Part shown: one piece after another, positions 1 to 12,345 of the stretch | Position numbering within the stretch: position 1 is the first letter of the stretch | How the letters are laid out: the number at the start of each line of letters is the position of its first letter | Assembly (NCBI GenBank): GCA_019918135.1 | Contig: WBZZ01003837.1 | Span: 55,001 to 119,000, forward strand | DNA: 64,000 bases | Source of the DNA: Paulinella micropora | Taxonomy: Eukaryota; Cercozoa; Imbricatea; Euglyphida; Paulinellidae | Direction of reading: 5' to 3' | The notes under the pieces: model-generated | Database searches by the model: none | Seen by the model: the letters and a program-made list of their open reading frames with translations, nothing else | Told to the model about the DNA's origin: nothing | Translations under genes and position numbers: made by a program

Positions 1-184
1 ATGGTCGCTAGAACTACCTCAAAACCCCACCCGTAACAATTTGGTATCCGCTGGGTCCACGGGCTATCAACCGGCATAGCGGAGTTTAAGATCTTCGACA
101 GGCGCCCAACGACCCTCCTCCCCAGCATCATCCACCAAATGGTTTTGGGTTGGCATCACAGTTTAACGCCGTAAGGCCATTGGG

Positions 185-189
<5 letters not shown>
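1..189. repeat. Dispersed repeat family B, partial copy
   Basis: The stretch matches, with scattered differences, two longer copies at about 51.19-51.38 kb and 51.68-51.87 kb (shared words include 'gagtttaagatctt' and 'cgaccctcctccccagcat'). It stops at an (AAT)n run. No coding potential is seen. The left end is cut by the window edge. It is a dispersed element of unknown class. Confidence 0.75.
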
Positions 190-256
<67 letters not shown>

Positions 257-257
<1 letters not shown>

Positions 258-409
258 GTGTATCTCCTGCCAATTGCTGAGCCAAAAGGCCATGTGCATC
301 CAGTCCTCCATTCCATAAGGAAAGTCTCCACACCAATCGGTGGAATAAAGGAAGTGACGGCATAGAACATTACTCTAGGAGCTTTATACCAATCAGCCCA
401 TGGAAAGGA
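257..409 (-). repeat. Dispersed repeat family C, copy 1
   Basis: Nearly identical to 46768-46940. On the minus strand it ends in ACACT followed by (ATT)n, much like the SINE copies, which end in GCACT(ATT)n. It may therefore be another short retroposed family using the same 3' tail. I see no tRNA-like promoter boxes in it. Confidence 0.7.
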
Positions 410-454
<45 letters not shown>

Positions 455-455
<1 letters not shown>

Positions 456-685
456 GTGCTTCTCTGTCAATGGCTGATGCAAATCTGCACATGCGCCTCC
501 ATCGTCTCACCCGTGAGGGGAGTACGAAGAATTGACGATAGGCTCTAATGACACCCCCGCAAGGGCAGTTCCAACACTTCCAGATGGACCGGTATGTTCA
601 ATGAAAATACTGGTGGCACCGACGGGAATCGAACTGGCGACAGGGCCCAGATGGTAGAACTTGACCACTGGGCTATCACGGTGTC
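455..685 (-). mobile_element. tRNA-derived SINE, copy 1
   Basis: Read on the minus strand, the 5' end (from 685) carries an RNA polymerase III A box (TAGCCCAGTGG) and a B box (AGTTCGATTCC) at tRNA-like spacing, followed by the acceptor-like CGTCGGTGCCACCA. A unique body of about 150 bp then ends in GCACT plus (ATT)n. This is the layout of a tRNA-derived SINE. Seven more copies are present in the window. Confidence 0.85.
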
Positions 686-731
<46 letters not shown>

Positions 732-799
732 GTAATAATAACAATAGAAATATGACCAGTGCCAAGGTAGGACGAATCGCGCAATGAATAAAATACCTA

Positions 800-1049
800 G
801 ACACCGTTCAGGGGATTCTTTAGGGCAAGATGAAAGAAATACAGACCCACACGGTGAATTGTGATCACGTTGACAGAAGTCAAGAAACTCTTTTGCCTCA
901 TCATCGTGGTCTGCTGGCGTCAAGTCGAGAAAGCGCCCTCGTGTCACTGCGTCGCGGTCCAAAACGGCACGGTTACACTCATATTTGAGTCTTTGCGGAC
1001 CATATTTAGATACCGGGGCACCTGTAGAGACTAATTGTGTGGACTGCAT
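800..1049 (-). CDS. Possible first exon of an unknown protein
   Basis: An open stretch starts at 1049 and encodes about 80 residues of mixed, non-repetitive composition (start MQSTQLVSTGAPVSK, later LDLTPADHDDEAKEF and SPCGSVFLSSCPKE). This is unlike the low-complexity translations around it. A possible splice donor (ctag|gtattt) lies near 800, before the frame runs into (ATT)n. I do not recognise the protein, and repeats fill the downstream side, so any following exon is outside the window or lost. Confidence 0.25.
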
Positions 1050-1201
1050 GATGATCAGTTTATTTTACCCTTGGTGTCCATAGCTGTCGACAACAAAGAC
1101 CACTTTTTCTGCATCTGCAGGTCATCAGCAACAAACAACAAGCAACAAGCAACACTAAGCAATACATCAAAGAAAAAGAGGGCCAGAACTGACAAAGAAA
1201 G

Positions 1202-1202
1202 G

Positions 1203-1233
<31 letters not shown>

Positions 1234-1308
1234 TATCATTATCATCATCATCACATCATCATAATCATCATCATCATTATCATCATCACCACCACCACCA
1301 CCACCACA
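1202..1308. repeat. (ATC)n/(ACC)n microsatellite
   Basis: Imperfect ATC and CAC trinucleotide repeats. Ser- and His-rich translations across it are artefacts of the repeat. Confidence 0.9.
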
Positions 1309-1505
1309 CTGCGGTACAGATTCGGCAAAAGCAGGCCATCCCAGTAAACTTCATGGTCTAGCTAAACGCTCTTACTCATGTTCTCATGGCCTTTTGAAAA
1401 GAGAACATCATCAAGGAGCTCACAAAATCGTCCAGACTAGCCTTATCTTACACCTCCCAGCTTGCAACTCTTAGCAAATAGAGAAGTACTCAATAAGTAC
1501 TCAGA

Positions 1506-1660
1506 TAAGGAAGGAAGGAAGGAAGGAAAGAAGGGAGGGAGGGAGGGAGGGAAGGAAGGAGAGAATGAAGGAATGAAGGAAGGAAGGAAGGAAGGACGGA
1601 AGGACGGAGGAAGGAAGGAAGGAAGGAAGGAAGGAAGGAAGGAAGGAAGGAAGGAAGTCC
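1506..1660. repeat. (GGAA)n purine tract
   Basis: About 150 bp of GGAA/GGGA repeats; all purine on the plus strand apart from rare interruptions. Confidence 0.9.
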
Positions 1661-2161
1661 GATATTACCATTATCATCGTCAACAATCAAGCAACAACAA
1701 CGTGATGTGTAAGAAGAAACTAAAGGAAAGAAAGTAAAAAAAAGTTTGATTGATTTGGAAACTAAAAGGAAAGAAGAAACTAAAAGGAAAGAAGAAACTA
1801 AATATGTAGAGCGCCAATGACAGCCACGGGGGCAGTCGAGGATACTAACCAGGCTATCGATAGGCCGGAATCTCAACCACTTCGCGGGAAAATTTTCAAC
1901 GGTTCCTTCTGCCTTTGAATCTTACACCCTCAAACACCCCTCCACTGGACGAATCACGATGGAAGCAAGGGAGAGAGGAAGGGAGAGATAGATAGAGAGG
2001 AGAGAGAAAGAGATCGAGAGAGGGAGGAAAGAGAGAGTGTATGTGCGTGAGGGAAGCAAGAGAGTGTCAGAGGAAGGAGCGTTGGAGGGGGGTTCAAACA
2101 GAAAATGGATCCTAAGGAGAACTGAAAGGGGAAAAAATGTCACATCTTCCGAAATGTGCAG
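1661..2161. other. Upstream region of the protease gene; no gene seen
   Basis: The stretch contains a short duplicated 'aagaaactaaaaggaaag' motif (about 1755-1800) and a GA-rich tract (1962-2046). No TATA box or other promoter element is convincing, but the first protease exon begins directly after it, so the promoter and 5' UTR should lie here. Confidence 0.5.
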
Positions 2162-4704
2162 ATGCTCAGAAGTTTGCTCGCTGCGCTCTTGGGGGCAGTG
2201 GCTTCTTCAAAACTTCTTGCGGGCTCTCATGAGGAAGATTTTGCAAGATTCTTGCGATTTGTCAAGGTAAATGCTGAAGTACGTGCGCTTTAGTTGCTTC
2301 GATACGAACGGAACTATTTATGCAGGATTACGATCGAACATACAAAAACACGGACGAATTTTCCAAAAAATTTGAAGCTTTTCGAGGTTTTCTAAAGCTA
2401 GCGGACGAAAGAAATAAGGCAAACAGGGATGCTGGCGGCAAAGATGTACATGGTAGCCTTTACCCTTCTTTGTTTCATTTGATTTTTATTTTTTTATTTT
2501 TAGCACAGGGGTTGAAACCGTGATGCCACTTGTACAACACTTAGGCATAACAAAGTTTGCTGATTTAACACAAGAAGAGTTCCGTGCGCGATACTTGATG
2601 AAGCCTGGGTATTACAAGCAACGCGTGCATTCATCGGGCTACACATCAACCCTGAAGTCGTCTTCTTCCTTGGGCAATGTCGACTGGCGAAAGCAAGTAA
2701 TAACTGAAAAGAAAATGCCACGGTTGGATTTGTTCGTTTTGTAGGGTGCTATGACTGCAGTGAACAATCAGGGCGAATGTGGTGGCTGCTGGGCCATCTC
2801 TGCAACTCAGGCCCTTGAGTCTTTTGGTCAGATTCAGCATCAGTACGGCCTGACTGCGCTGTCGTTCCAAGAAACGTGCTCCTGTACGTACGACTACAAT
2901 GGGTACGTTCTCGCTAGTATGACATGCCCAATCCATTTTCCTTTGCAATATAGATGTAACGGAGGAAACCCGCAGGATGCCTACAAGAGCATCGTGAGAT
3001 TGGGTGGCCTGATTTCTTCGGAAGGCTATCCCTGGGTTTTCAACTGCACGTCCTGTGAAGAAGAGCGTGCTTCAGCTTCAGGTAGAAAGTATCTCACCGC
3101 TGACGGATACACGAACGCCCCTAGAGGGAGCCTGCAATCCGTCCTCAAGAACAACGGCCCGCCAGCAGTTGCTGTGACCGCGGAATTTTGGAACACGTAA
3201 GTGCATCTTTGTAATCAACTTGCTGTATTTGTTTGCAGTGGCGAAACTGTCGCTGAGAGCCTTGTCCATTTGCAGTGTTGTCGCTTTGATTCTCTGTTAT
3301 GAATGGTTCCAATGTAAACAAACACTTGAAGGTGGGAGGGGAAGTGCATGCAGAAAGCAGAACAGATACCTTACCTTTCCTTTCATGATACCCCCTTACA
3401 TTGTCTTGTGCTCGTGCGCCCTTCTTCGCGCGTCACCGTCGGTTCTAACTGCTCTTCATAAAGAGCCTTGGAGCATTCTCGGCAAATCATAGTACTACCT
3501 GCAATACATTTATAGCTGCTTTCGTCCATGATTCATAGTTGACATTGTGGCATTAAGCGTGCTTCTTTACACAAAATTTTGTTCTCTGGATGTGTGTTGA
3601 TTGCTTTGTGCCAAATGGTTGGTCTAATTCCGTCTAGTTCGCTCGAATCAAGAGCGGCTTCTAGGTTGATGGTTCCGCTTTTGGCTTCAGAGACATTCCT
3701 AACGCAAATATTTAGTAATATTCCCATTGATATGTATTGAGTGACTTTGAACTCACACATGTAAAGAGTCGGGACATATATTAGTCTATATGTCCTATAT
3801 TTCCGCGAAACGGACGACACTCGACTTACGCGCTACAAGTTCGAGTGGCAACTCCTGGTTGCCACGAACCTTGGCTTTCGAGACGATTATCCTGACGATC
3901 CAATTCTTCACTTGAAGGTGGTATTTGGAAATTCCACGTCTCGGAAACGGTACCGTTATATAGTCGAACCATCGTTGGTGAACAGAGGCTACGATTTGTC
4001 GATTCGTGCCACGTGGATTTTCGCTTCTCAAATGTCGGCCTCCATTTTCTTTTTTGCTTCAACGGTGGCCAAGGGAGTTGCCGCAATCGAAACAGTGTCG
4101 GAAAGAGAGAAATGTGGCAGTCAGGAAGTTTGTGAACCCGGCAGAAGCACAGGGCGTCCACTGCAAATGTTATGAGTCGCGCTGCAATCGGTTTTTGCTA
4201 TACATTTCCATGGGATCTGTGATAAGCTTCAAAAATCGAAGTGAACCGTTTTCGAAGTCAACACCTTTCAGAAGTTTTGTGGATTTTTTCGTCATAATAA
4301 TACCAATTAGTGGTAGTTAGTAGTAGTAGTAGTGATGGTGGTGGTTTGAGGTGGGAGTAGTAGTGTTACAAGTCTTGATAGCATCGATCATGATTTAAAA
4401 CAGTGTATGCTTCTTGCTCTGGTACAGCTATCAGGGTGGCGTTCTGACAGCGTGTCAAGGGGTCTTCCTTGATCATGCGGTTCAAGCAGTGGGATACATG
4501 ACGGAGGGTGTTGAAACTTCTTACTGGATCGTTCGAAATTCCTGGGGTGCTGACTGGGGCGAAGAAGGATATATTTATTTGTCAATGGACTCAAACAAAG
4601 GAGACATTTGCAAACTACAGCACGATATCAGTTATCCAAACACAAAGATTCTTGATGGCTCGAATATCAAAAAAGACGGCGCGACGCAGTTGGAGGCTTA
4701 CTAG
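2162..4704 (+). CDS. Papain-family (C1A) cysteine protease, cathepsin L-like; six exons
   Basis: Exon model from the sequence: 2162-2266, 2326-2452, 2509-2696, 2745-2902, 2954-3196 and 4428-4704. All introns are GT-AG and phases fit, giving 1098 nt (365 aa, the usual length of preprocathepsins). Residues 1-20 (MLRSLLAALLGAVASS...) form a signal peptide. Exons 1-3 give an I29 inhibitor prodomain (FARFLRFVKDYDRTY, ITKFADLTQEEF). The mature enzyme starts near VDWRKQ. Catalytic Gln and Cys are in NNQGECGGCW (exon 4), the conserved CNGGNP spans the exon 4/5 junction, and catalytic His (LDHAVQAVGY) and Asn (RNSWGADWGEEGY) are in exon 6. It should be a secreted or lysosomal endopeptidase made as a zymogen. 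An AATAAA lies at 4838-4843. The 51-nt intron at 2903-2953 has no stop and stays in frame, so a naive reading retains it. The last exon heads a nine-copy array, so which copy is spliced in cannot be told from sequence. Confidence 0.9.
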
Positions 4705-5732
4705 CGCAAAAACATCAATTTCATTTAAGTTATGACACTGAGTACTAGCGACAATTTTACTTAGTTAGGTAGCAGTGCAAGGTTTATTAACCCTAACTCG
4801 GGCAAGATCCACATTTGTGGATCTAGTTTTCAACTTCAATAAAAACATCAATACCAATTGTAAATTGCTATACTACGCAACAGATTAATAAATCAAGTGT
4901 TGTTGAAGAGATCTGTGAAAACTAGGATGTCATAGCTTAGCTGGAAGTGACTTAACTGTTGATGGTTCCGCTTTTGGCTTCAGAGACATTCCTAACGCAA
5001 ATATTTAGTAATATTAATATTCCCATTGATATGTATTGAGTGACTTTGAACTCACACATGTAAAGAGTCGGGACATATATTAGTCTATATGTCCTATATT
5101 AATATTTCCGCGAAACGGACGACACTCGACTTACGCGCTACAAGTTCGAGTGGCAACTCCTGGTTGCCACGAACCTTGGCTTTCGAGACGATTATCCTGA
5201 CGATCCAATTCTTCACTTGAAGGTGGTATTTGGAAATTCCACGTCTCGGAAACGGTACCGTTATATAGTCGAACCATCGTTGGTGAACAGAGGCTACGAT
5301 TTGTCGATTCGTGCCACGTGGATTTTCGCTTCTCAAATGTCGGCCTCCATTTTCTTTTTTGCTTCAACGGTGGCCAAGGGAGTTGCCGCAATCGAGACAG
5401 TGTCGGAAAGAGAGAAATGTGGCAGTCAGGAAGTTTGTGAACCCGGCAGAAGCACAGGGCGTCCACTGCAAATGTTATGAGTCGCGCTGCAATCGGTTTT
5501 TGCTATACATTTCCATGGGATCTGTGATAAGCTTCAAAAATCGAAGTGAACCGTTTTCGAAGTCAACACCTTTCAGAAGTTTTGTGGATTTTTTCGTCAT
5601 AATAATACCAATTAGTGGTAGTTAGTAGTAGTAGTAGTGATGGTGGTGGTTTGAGGTGGGAGTAGTAGTGTTACAAGTCTTGATAGCATCGATCATGATT
5701 TAAAACAGTGTATGCTTCTTGCTCTGGTACAG

Positions 5733-6009
5733 CTATCAGGGTGGCGTTCTGACAGCGTGTCAAGGGGTCTTCCTTGATCATGCGGTTCAAGCAGTGGGAT
5801 ACATGACGGAGGGTGTTGAAACTTCTTACTGGATCGTTCAAAATTCCTGGGGTGCTGACTGGGGCGAAGAAGGATATATTTATTTGTCAATGGACTCAAA
5901 CAAAGGAGACATTTGCAAACTACAGCACGATATCAGTTATCCAAACACAAAGATTCTTGATGGCTCGAATATCAAAAAAGACGGCGCGACGCAGTTGGAG
6001 GCTTACTAG
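5733..6009 (+). CDS. Duplicated terminal protease exon, copy 2
   Basis: Same acceptor (ctggtacag), reading frame, catalytic His and Asn, stop codon and downstream AATAAA as the exon at 4428-4704. It encodes Gln instead of Arg just before the catalytic Asn (IVQNSWG). It could serve as an alternative last exon. Confidence 0.7.
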
Positions 6010-7037
6010 CGCAAAAACATCAATTTCATTTAAGTTATGACACTGAGTACTAGCGACAATTTTACTTAGTTAGGTAGCAGTGCAAGGTTTATTAACCCTA
6101 ACTCGGGCAAGATCCACATTTGTGGATCTAGTTTTTAACTTCAATAAAAACATCAATACCAATTGTAAATTGCTATACTACGCAACAGATTAATAAATCA
6201 AGTGTTGTTGAAGAGATCTGTGAAAACTAGGATGTCATAGCTTAGCTGGAAGTGACTTAACTGTTGATGGTTCCGCTTTTGGCTTCAGAGACATTCCTAA
6301 CGCAAATATTTAGTAATATTAATATTCCCATTGATATGTATTGAGTGACTTTGAACTCACACATGTAAAGAGTCGGGACATATATTAGTCTATATGTCCT
6401 ATATTAATATTTCCGCGAAACGGACGACACTCGACTTACGCGCTACAAGTTCGAGTGGCAACTCCTGGTTGCCACGAACCTTGGCTTTCGAGACGATTAT
6501 CCTGACGATCCAATTCTTCACTTGAAGGTAGTATTTGGAAATTCCACGTCTCGGAAACGGTACCGTTATATAGTCGAACCATCGTTGGTGAACAGAGGCT
6601 ACGATTTGTCGATTCGTGCCACGTGGATTTTCGCTTCTCAAATGTCGGCCTCCATTTTCTTTTTTGCTTCAACGGTGGCCAAGGGAGTTGCCGCAATCGA
6701 GACAGTGTCGGAAAGAGAGAAATGTGGCAGTCAGGAAGTTTGTGAACCCGGCAGAAGCACAGGGCGTCCACTGCAAATGTTATGAGTCGCGCTGCAATCG
6801 GTTTTTGCTATACATTTCCATGGGATCTGTGATAAGCTTCAAAAATCGAAGTGAACCGTTTTCGAAGTCAACACCTTTCAGAAGTTTTGTGGATTTTTTC
6901 GTCATAATAATACCAATTAGTGGTAGTTAGTAGTAGTAGTAGTGATGGTGGTGGTTTGAGGTGGGAGTAGTAGTGTTACAAGTCTTGATAGCATCGATCA
7001 TGATTTAAAACAGTGTATGCTTCTTGCTCTGGTACAG

Positions 7038-7314
7038 CTATCAGGGTGGCGTTCTGACAGCGTGTCAAGGGGTCTTCCTTGATCATGCGGTTCAAGCAGT
7101 GGGATACATGACGGAGGGTGTTGAAACTTCTTACTGGATCGTTCAAAATTCCTGGGGTGCTGACTGGGGCGAAGAAGGATATATTTATTTGTCAATGGAC
7201 TCAAACAAAGGAGACATTTGCAAACTACAGCACGATATCAGTTATCCAAACACAAAGATTCTTGATGGCTCGAATATCAAAAAAGACGGCGCGACGCAGT
7301 TGGAGGCTTACTAG
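7038..7314 (+). CDS. Duplicated terminal protease exon, copy 3
   Basis: Intact acceptor, frame and stop; IVQNSWG version. Poly(A) signal present downstream. Confidence 0.7.
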
Positions 7315-8342
7315 CGCAAAAACATCAATTTCATTTAAGTTATGACACTGAGTACTAGCGACAATTTTACTTAGTTAGGTAGCAGTGCAAGGTTTATTAA
7401 CCCTAACTCGGGCAAGATCCACATTTGTGGATCTAGTTTTCAACTTCAATAAAAACATCAATACCAATTGTAAATTGCTATACTACGCAACAGATTAATA
7501 AATCAAGTGTTGTTGAAGAGATCTGTGAAAACTAGGATGTCATAGCTTAGCTGGAAGTGACTTAACTGTTGATGGTTCCGCTTTTGGCTTCAGAGACATT
7601 CCTAACGCAAATATTTAGTAATATTAATATTCCCATTGATATGTATTGAGTGACTTTGAACTCACACATGTAAAGAGTCGGGACATATATTAGTCTATAT
7701 GTCCTATATTAATATTTCCGCGAAACGGACGACACTCGACTTACGCGCTACAAGTTCGAGTGGCAACTCCTGGTTGCCACGAACCTTGGCTTTCGAGACG
7801 ATTATCCTGACGATCCAATTCTTCACTTGAAGGTGGTATTTGGAAATTCCACGTCTCGGAAACGGTACCGTTATATAGTCGAACCATCGTTGGTGAACAG
7901 AGGCTACGATTTGTCGATTCGTGCCACGTGGATTTTCGCTTCTCAAATGTCGGCCTCCATTTTCTTTTTTGCTTCAACGGTGGCCAAGGGAGTTGCCGCA
8001 ATCGAAACAGTGTCGGAAAGAGAGAAATGTGGCAGTCAGGAAGTTTGTGAACCCGGCAGAAGCACAGGGCGTCCACTGCAAATGTTATGAGTCGCGCTGC
8101 AATCGGTTTTTGCTATACATTTCCATGGGATCTGTGATAAGCTTCAAAAATCGAAGTGAACCGTTTTCGAAGTCAACACCTTTCAGAAGTTTTGTGGATT
8201 TTTTCGTCATAATAATACCAATTAGTGGTAGTTAGTAGTAGTAGTAGTGATGGTGGTGGTTTGAGGTGGGAGTAGTAGTGTTACAAGTCTTGATAGCATC
8301 GATCATGATTTAAAACAGTGTATGCTTCTTGCTCTGGTACAG

Positions 8343-8619
8343 CTATCAGGGTGGCGTTCTGACAGCGTGTCAAGGGGTCTTCCTTGATCATGCGGTTCAA
8401 GCAGTGGGATACATGACGGAGGGTGTTGAAACTTCTTACTGGATCGTTCAAAATTCCTGGGGTGCTGACTGGGGCGAAGAAGGATATATTTATTTGTCAA
8501 TGGACTCAAACAAAGGAGACATTTGCAAACTACAGCACGATATCAGTTATCCAAACACAAAGATTCTTGATGGCTCGAATATCAAAAAAGACGGCGCGAC
8601 GCAGTTGGAGGCTTACTAG
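8343..8619 (+). CDS. Duplicated terminal protease exon, copy 4
   Basis: Intact acceptor, frame and stop; IVQNSWG version. Poly(A) signal present downstream. Confidence 0.7.
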
Positions 8620-9647
8620 CGCAAAAACATCAATTTCATTTAAGTTATGACACTGAGTACTAGCGACAATTTTACTTAGTTAGGTAGCAGTGCAAGGTTT
8701 ATTAACCCTAACTCGGGCAAGATCCACATTTGTGGATCTAGTTTTCAACTTCAATAAAAACATCAATACCAATTGTAAATTGCTATACTACGCAACAGAT
8801 TAATAAATCAAGTGTTGTTGAAGAGATCTGTGAAAACTAGGATGTCATAGCTTAGCTGGAAGTGACTTAACTGTTGATGGTTCCGCTTTTGGCTTCAGAG
8901 ACATTCCTAACGCAAATATTTAGTAATATTAATATTCCCATTGATATGTATTGAGTGACTTTGAACTCACACATGTAAAGAGTCGGGACATATATTAGTC
9001 TATATGTCCTATATTAATATTTCCGCGAAACGGACGACACTCGACTTACGCGCTACAAGTTCGAGTGGCAACTCCTGGTTGCCACGAACCTTGGCTTTCG
9101 AGACGATTATCCTGACGATCCAATTCTTCACTTGAAGGTGGTATTTGGAAATTCCACGTCTCGGAAACGGTACCGTTATATAGTCGAACCATCGTTGGTG
9201 AACAGAGGCTACGATTTGTCGATTCGTGCCACGTGGATTTTCGCTTCTCAAATGTCGGCCTCCATTTTCTTTTTTGCTTCAACGGTGGCCAAGGGAGTTG
9301 CCGCAATCGAGACAGTGTCGGAAAGAGAGAAATGTGGCAGTCAGGAAGTTTGTGAACCCGGCAGAAGCACAGGGCGTCCACTGCAAATGTTATGAGTCGC
9401 GCTGCAATCGGTTTTTGCTATACATTTCCATGGGATCTGTGATAAGCTTCAAAAATCGAAGTGAACCGTTTTCGAAGTCAACACCTTTCAGAAGTTTTGT
9501 GGATTTTTTCGTCATAATAATACCAATTAGTGGTAGTTAGTAGTAGTAGTAGTGATGGTGGTGGTTTGAGGTGGGAGTAGTAGTGTTACAAGTCTTGATA
9601 GCATCGATCATGATTTAAAACAGTGTATGCTTCTTGCTCTGGTACAG

Positions 9648-9924
9648 CTATCAGGGTGGCGTTCTGACAGCGTGTCAAGGGGTCTTCCTTGATCATGCGG
9701 TTCAAGCAGTGGGATACATGACGGAGGGTGTTGAAACTTCTTACTGGATCGTTCAAAATTCCTGGGGTGCTGACTGGGGCGAAGAAGGATATATTTATTT
9801 GTCAATGGACTCAAACAAAGGAGACATTTGCAAACTACAGCACGATATCAGTTATCCAAACACAAAGATTCTTGATGGCTCGAATATCAAAAAAGACGGC
9901 GCGACGCAGTTGGAGGCTTACTAG
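9648..9924 (+). CDS. Duplicated terminal protease exon, copy 5
   Basis: Intact acceptor, frame and stop; IVQNSWG version. This is the last of the four Gln-type copies. Confidence 0.7.
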
Positions 9925-10769
9925 CGCAAAAACATCAATTTCATTTAAGTTATGACACTGAGTACTAGCGACAATTTTACTTAGTTAGGTAGCAGTGCAA
10001 GGTTTATTAACCCTAACTCGGGCAAGATCCACATTTGTGGATCTAGTTTTCAACTTCAATAAAAACATCAATACCAATTGTAAATTGCTATACTACGCAA
10101 CAGATTAATAAATCAAGTGTTGTTGAAGAGATCTGTGAAAACTAGGATGTCATAGCTTAGCTGGAAGTGACTTAACTGTTGATGGTTCCGCTTTTGGCTT
10201 CAGAGACATTCCTAACGCAAATATTTAGTAATATTAATATTCCCATTGATATGTATTGAGTGACTTTGAACTCACACATGTAAAGAGTCGGGACATATAT
10301 TAGTCTATATGTCCTATATTAATATTTCCGCGAAACGGACGACACTCGACTTACGCGCTACAAGTTCGAGTGGCAACTCCTGGTTGCCACGAACCTTGGC
10401 TTTCGAGACGATTATCCTGACGATCCAATTCTTCACTTGAAGGTGGTATTTGGAAATTCCACGTCTCGGAAACGGTACCGTTATATAGTCGAACCATCGT
10501 TGGTGAACAGAGGCTACGATTTGTCGATTCGTGCCACGTGGATTTTCGCTTCTCAAATGTCGGCCTCCATTTTCTTTTTTGCTTCAACGGTGGCCAAGGG
10601 AGTTGCCGCAATCGAGACAGTGTCGGAAAGAGAGAAATGTGGCAGTCAGGAAGTTTGTGAACCCGGCAGAAGCACAGGGCGTCCACTGCAAATGTTATGA
10701 GTCGCGCTGCAATCGGTTTTTGCTATACATTTCCATGGGATCTGTGATAAGCTTCTTGCTCTGGTACAG

Positions 10770-11046
10770 CTATCAGGGTGGCGTTCTGACAGCGTGTCAA
10801 GGGGTCTTCCTTGATCATGCGGTTCAAGCAGTGGGATACATGACGGAGGGTGTTGAAACTTCTTACTGGATCGTTCGAAATTCCTGGGGTGCTGACTGGG
10901 GCGAAGAAGGATATATTTATTTGTCAATGGACTCAAACAAAGGAGACATTTGCAAACTACAGCACGATATCAGTTATCCAAACACAAAGATTCTTGATGG
11001 CTCGAATATCAAAAAAGACGGCGCGACGCAGTTGGAGGCTTACTAG
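10770..11046 (+). CDS. Duplicated terminal protease exon, copy 6 (shortened intron)
   Basis: The exon is intact and of the IVRNSWG type. Its unit lacks about 183 bp of intron just upstream: 'gataagctt' is joined directly to 'cttgctctggtacag'. The acceptor survives, but most of its upstream intron context is gone, which could alter its use. Confidence 0.7.
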
Positions 11047-12068
11047 CGCAAAAACATCAATTTCATTTAAGTTATGACACTGAGTACTAGCGACAATTTT
11101 ACTTAGTTAGGTAGCAGTGCAAGGTTTATTAACCCTAACTCGGGCAAGATCCACATTTGTGGATCTAGTTTTCAACTTCAATAAAAACATCAATACCAAT
11201 TGTAAATTGCTATACTACGCAACAGATTAATAAATCAAGTGTTGTTGAAGAGATCTGTGAAAACTAGGATGTCATAGCTTAGCTGGAAGTGACTTAACTG
11301 TTGATGGTTCCGCTTTTGGCTTCAGAGACATTCCTAACGCAAATATTTAGTAATATTAATATTCCCATTGATATGTATTGAGTGACTTTGAACTCACACA
11401 TGTAAAGAGTCGGGACATATATTAGTCTATATGTCCTATATTTCCGCGAAACGGACGACACTCGACTTACGCGCTACAAGTTCGAGTGGCAACTCCTGGT
11501 TGCCACGAACCTTGGCTTTCGAGACGATTATCCTGACGATCCAATTCTTCACTTGAAGGTGGTATTTGGAAATTCCACGTCTCGGAAACGGTACCGTTAT
11601 ATAGTCGAACCATCGTTGGTGAACAGAGGCTACGATTTGTCGATTCGTGCCACGTGGATTTTCGCTTCTCAAATGTCGGCCTCCATTTTCTTTTTTGCTT
11701 CAACGGTGGCCAAGGGAGTTGCCGCAATCGAGACAGTGTCGGAAAGAGAGAAATGTGGCAGTCAGGAAGTTTGTGAACCCGGCAGAAGCACAGGGCGTCC
11801 ACTGCAAATGTTATGAGTCGCGCTGCAATCGGTTTTTGCTATACATTTCCATGGGATCTGTGATAAGCTTCAAAAATCGAAGTGAACCGTTTTCGAAGTC
11901 AACACCTTTCAGAAGTTTTGTGGATTTTTTCGTCATAATAATACCAATTAGTGGTAGTTAGTAGTAGTAGTAGTGATGGTGGTGGTTTGAGGTGGGAGTA
12001 GTAGTGTTACAAGTCTTGATAGCATCGATCATGATTTAAAACAGTGTATGCTTCTTGCTCTGGTACAG

Positions 12069-12345
12069 CTATCAGGGTGGCGTTCTGACAGCGTGTCAAG
12101 GGGTCTTCCTTGATCATGCGGTTCAAGCAGTGGGATACATGACGGAGGGTGTTGAAACTTCTTACTGGATCGTTCGAAATTCCTGGGGTGCTGACTGGGG
12201 CGAAGAAGGATATATTTATTTGTCAATGGACTCAAACAAAGGAGACATTTGCAAACTACAGCACGATATCAGTTATCCAAACACAAAGATTCTTGATGGC
12301 TCGAATATCAAAAAAGACGGCGCGACGCAGTTGGAGGCTTACTAG
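12069..12345 (+). CDS. Duplicated terminal protease exon, copy 7
   Basis: Intact acceptor, frame and stop; IVRNSWG version like copy 1. Confidence 0.7.

Larger units (their letters stand above)
190..735. repeat. (AAT)n microsatellite runs between repeat copies
   Basis: Three (AAT)n runs (about 190-256, 410-454 and 686-735) separate repeat B, repeat C and a SINE. On the minus strand the runs are (ATT)n and lie directly 3' of the SINE and repeat C bodies, as expected of a simple-repeat tail. Confidence 0.85.

Noticed and set aside
1035-1361. 108-aa Ser/His-rich plus-strand frame
   Set aside because: Runs through the (ATC)n/(ACC)n microsatellite and has no supported non-repeat domain.
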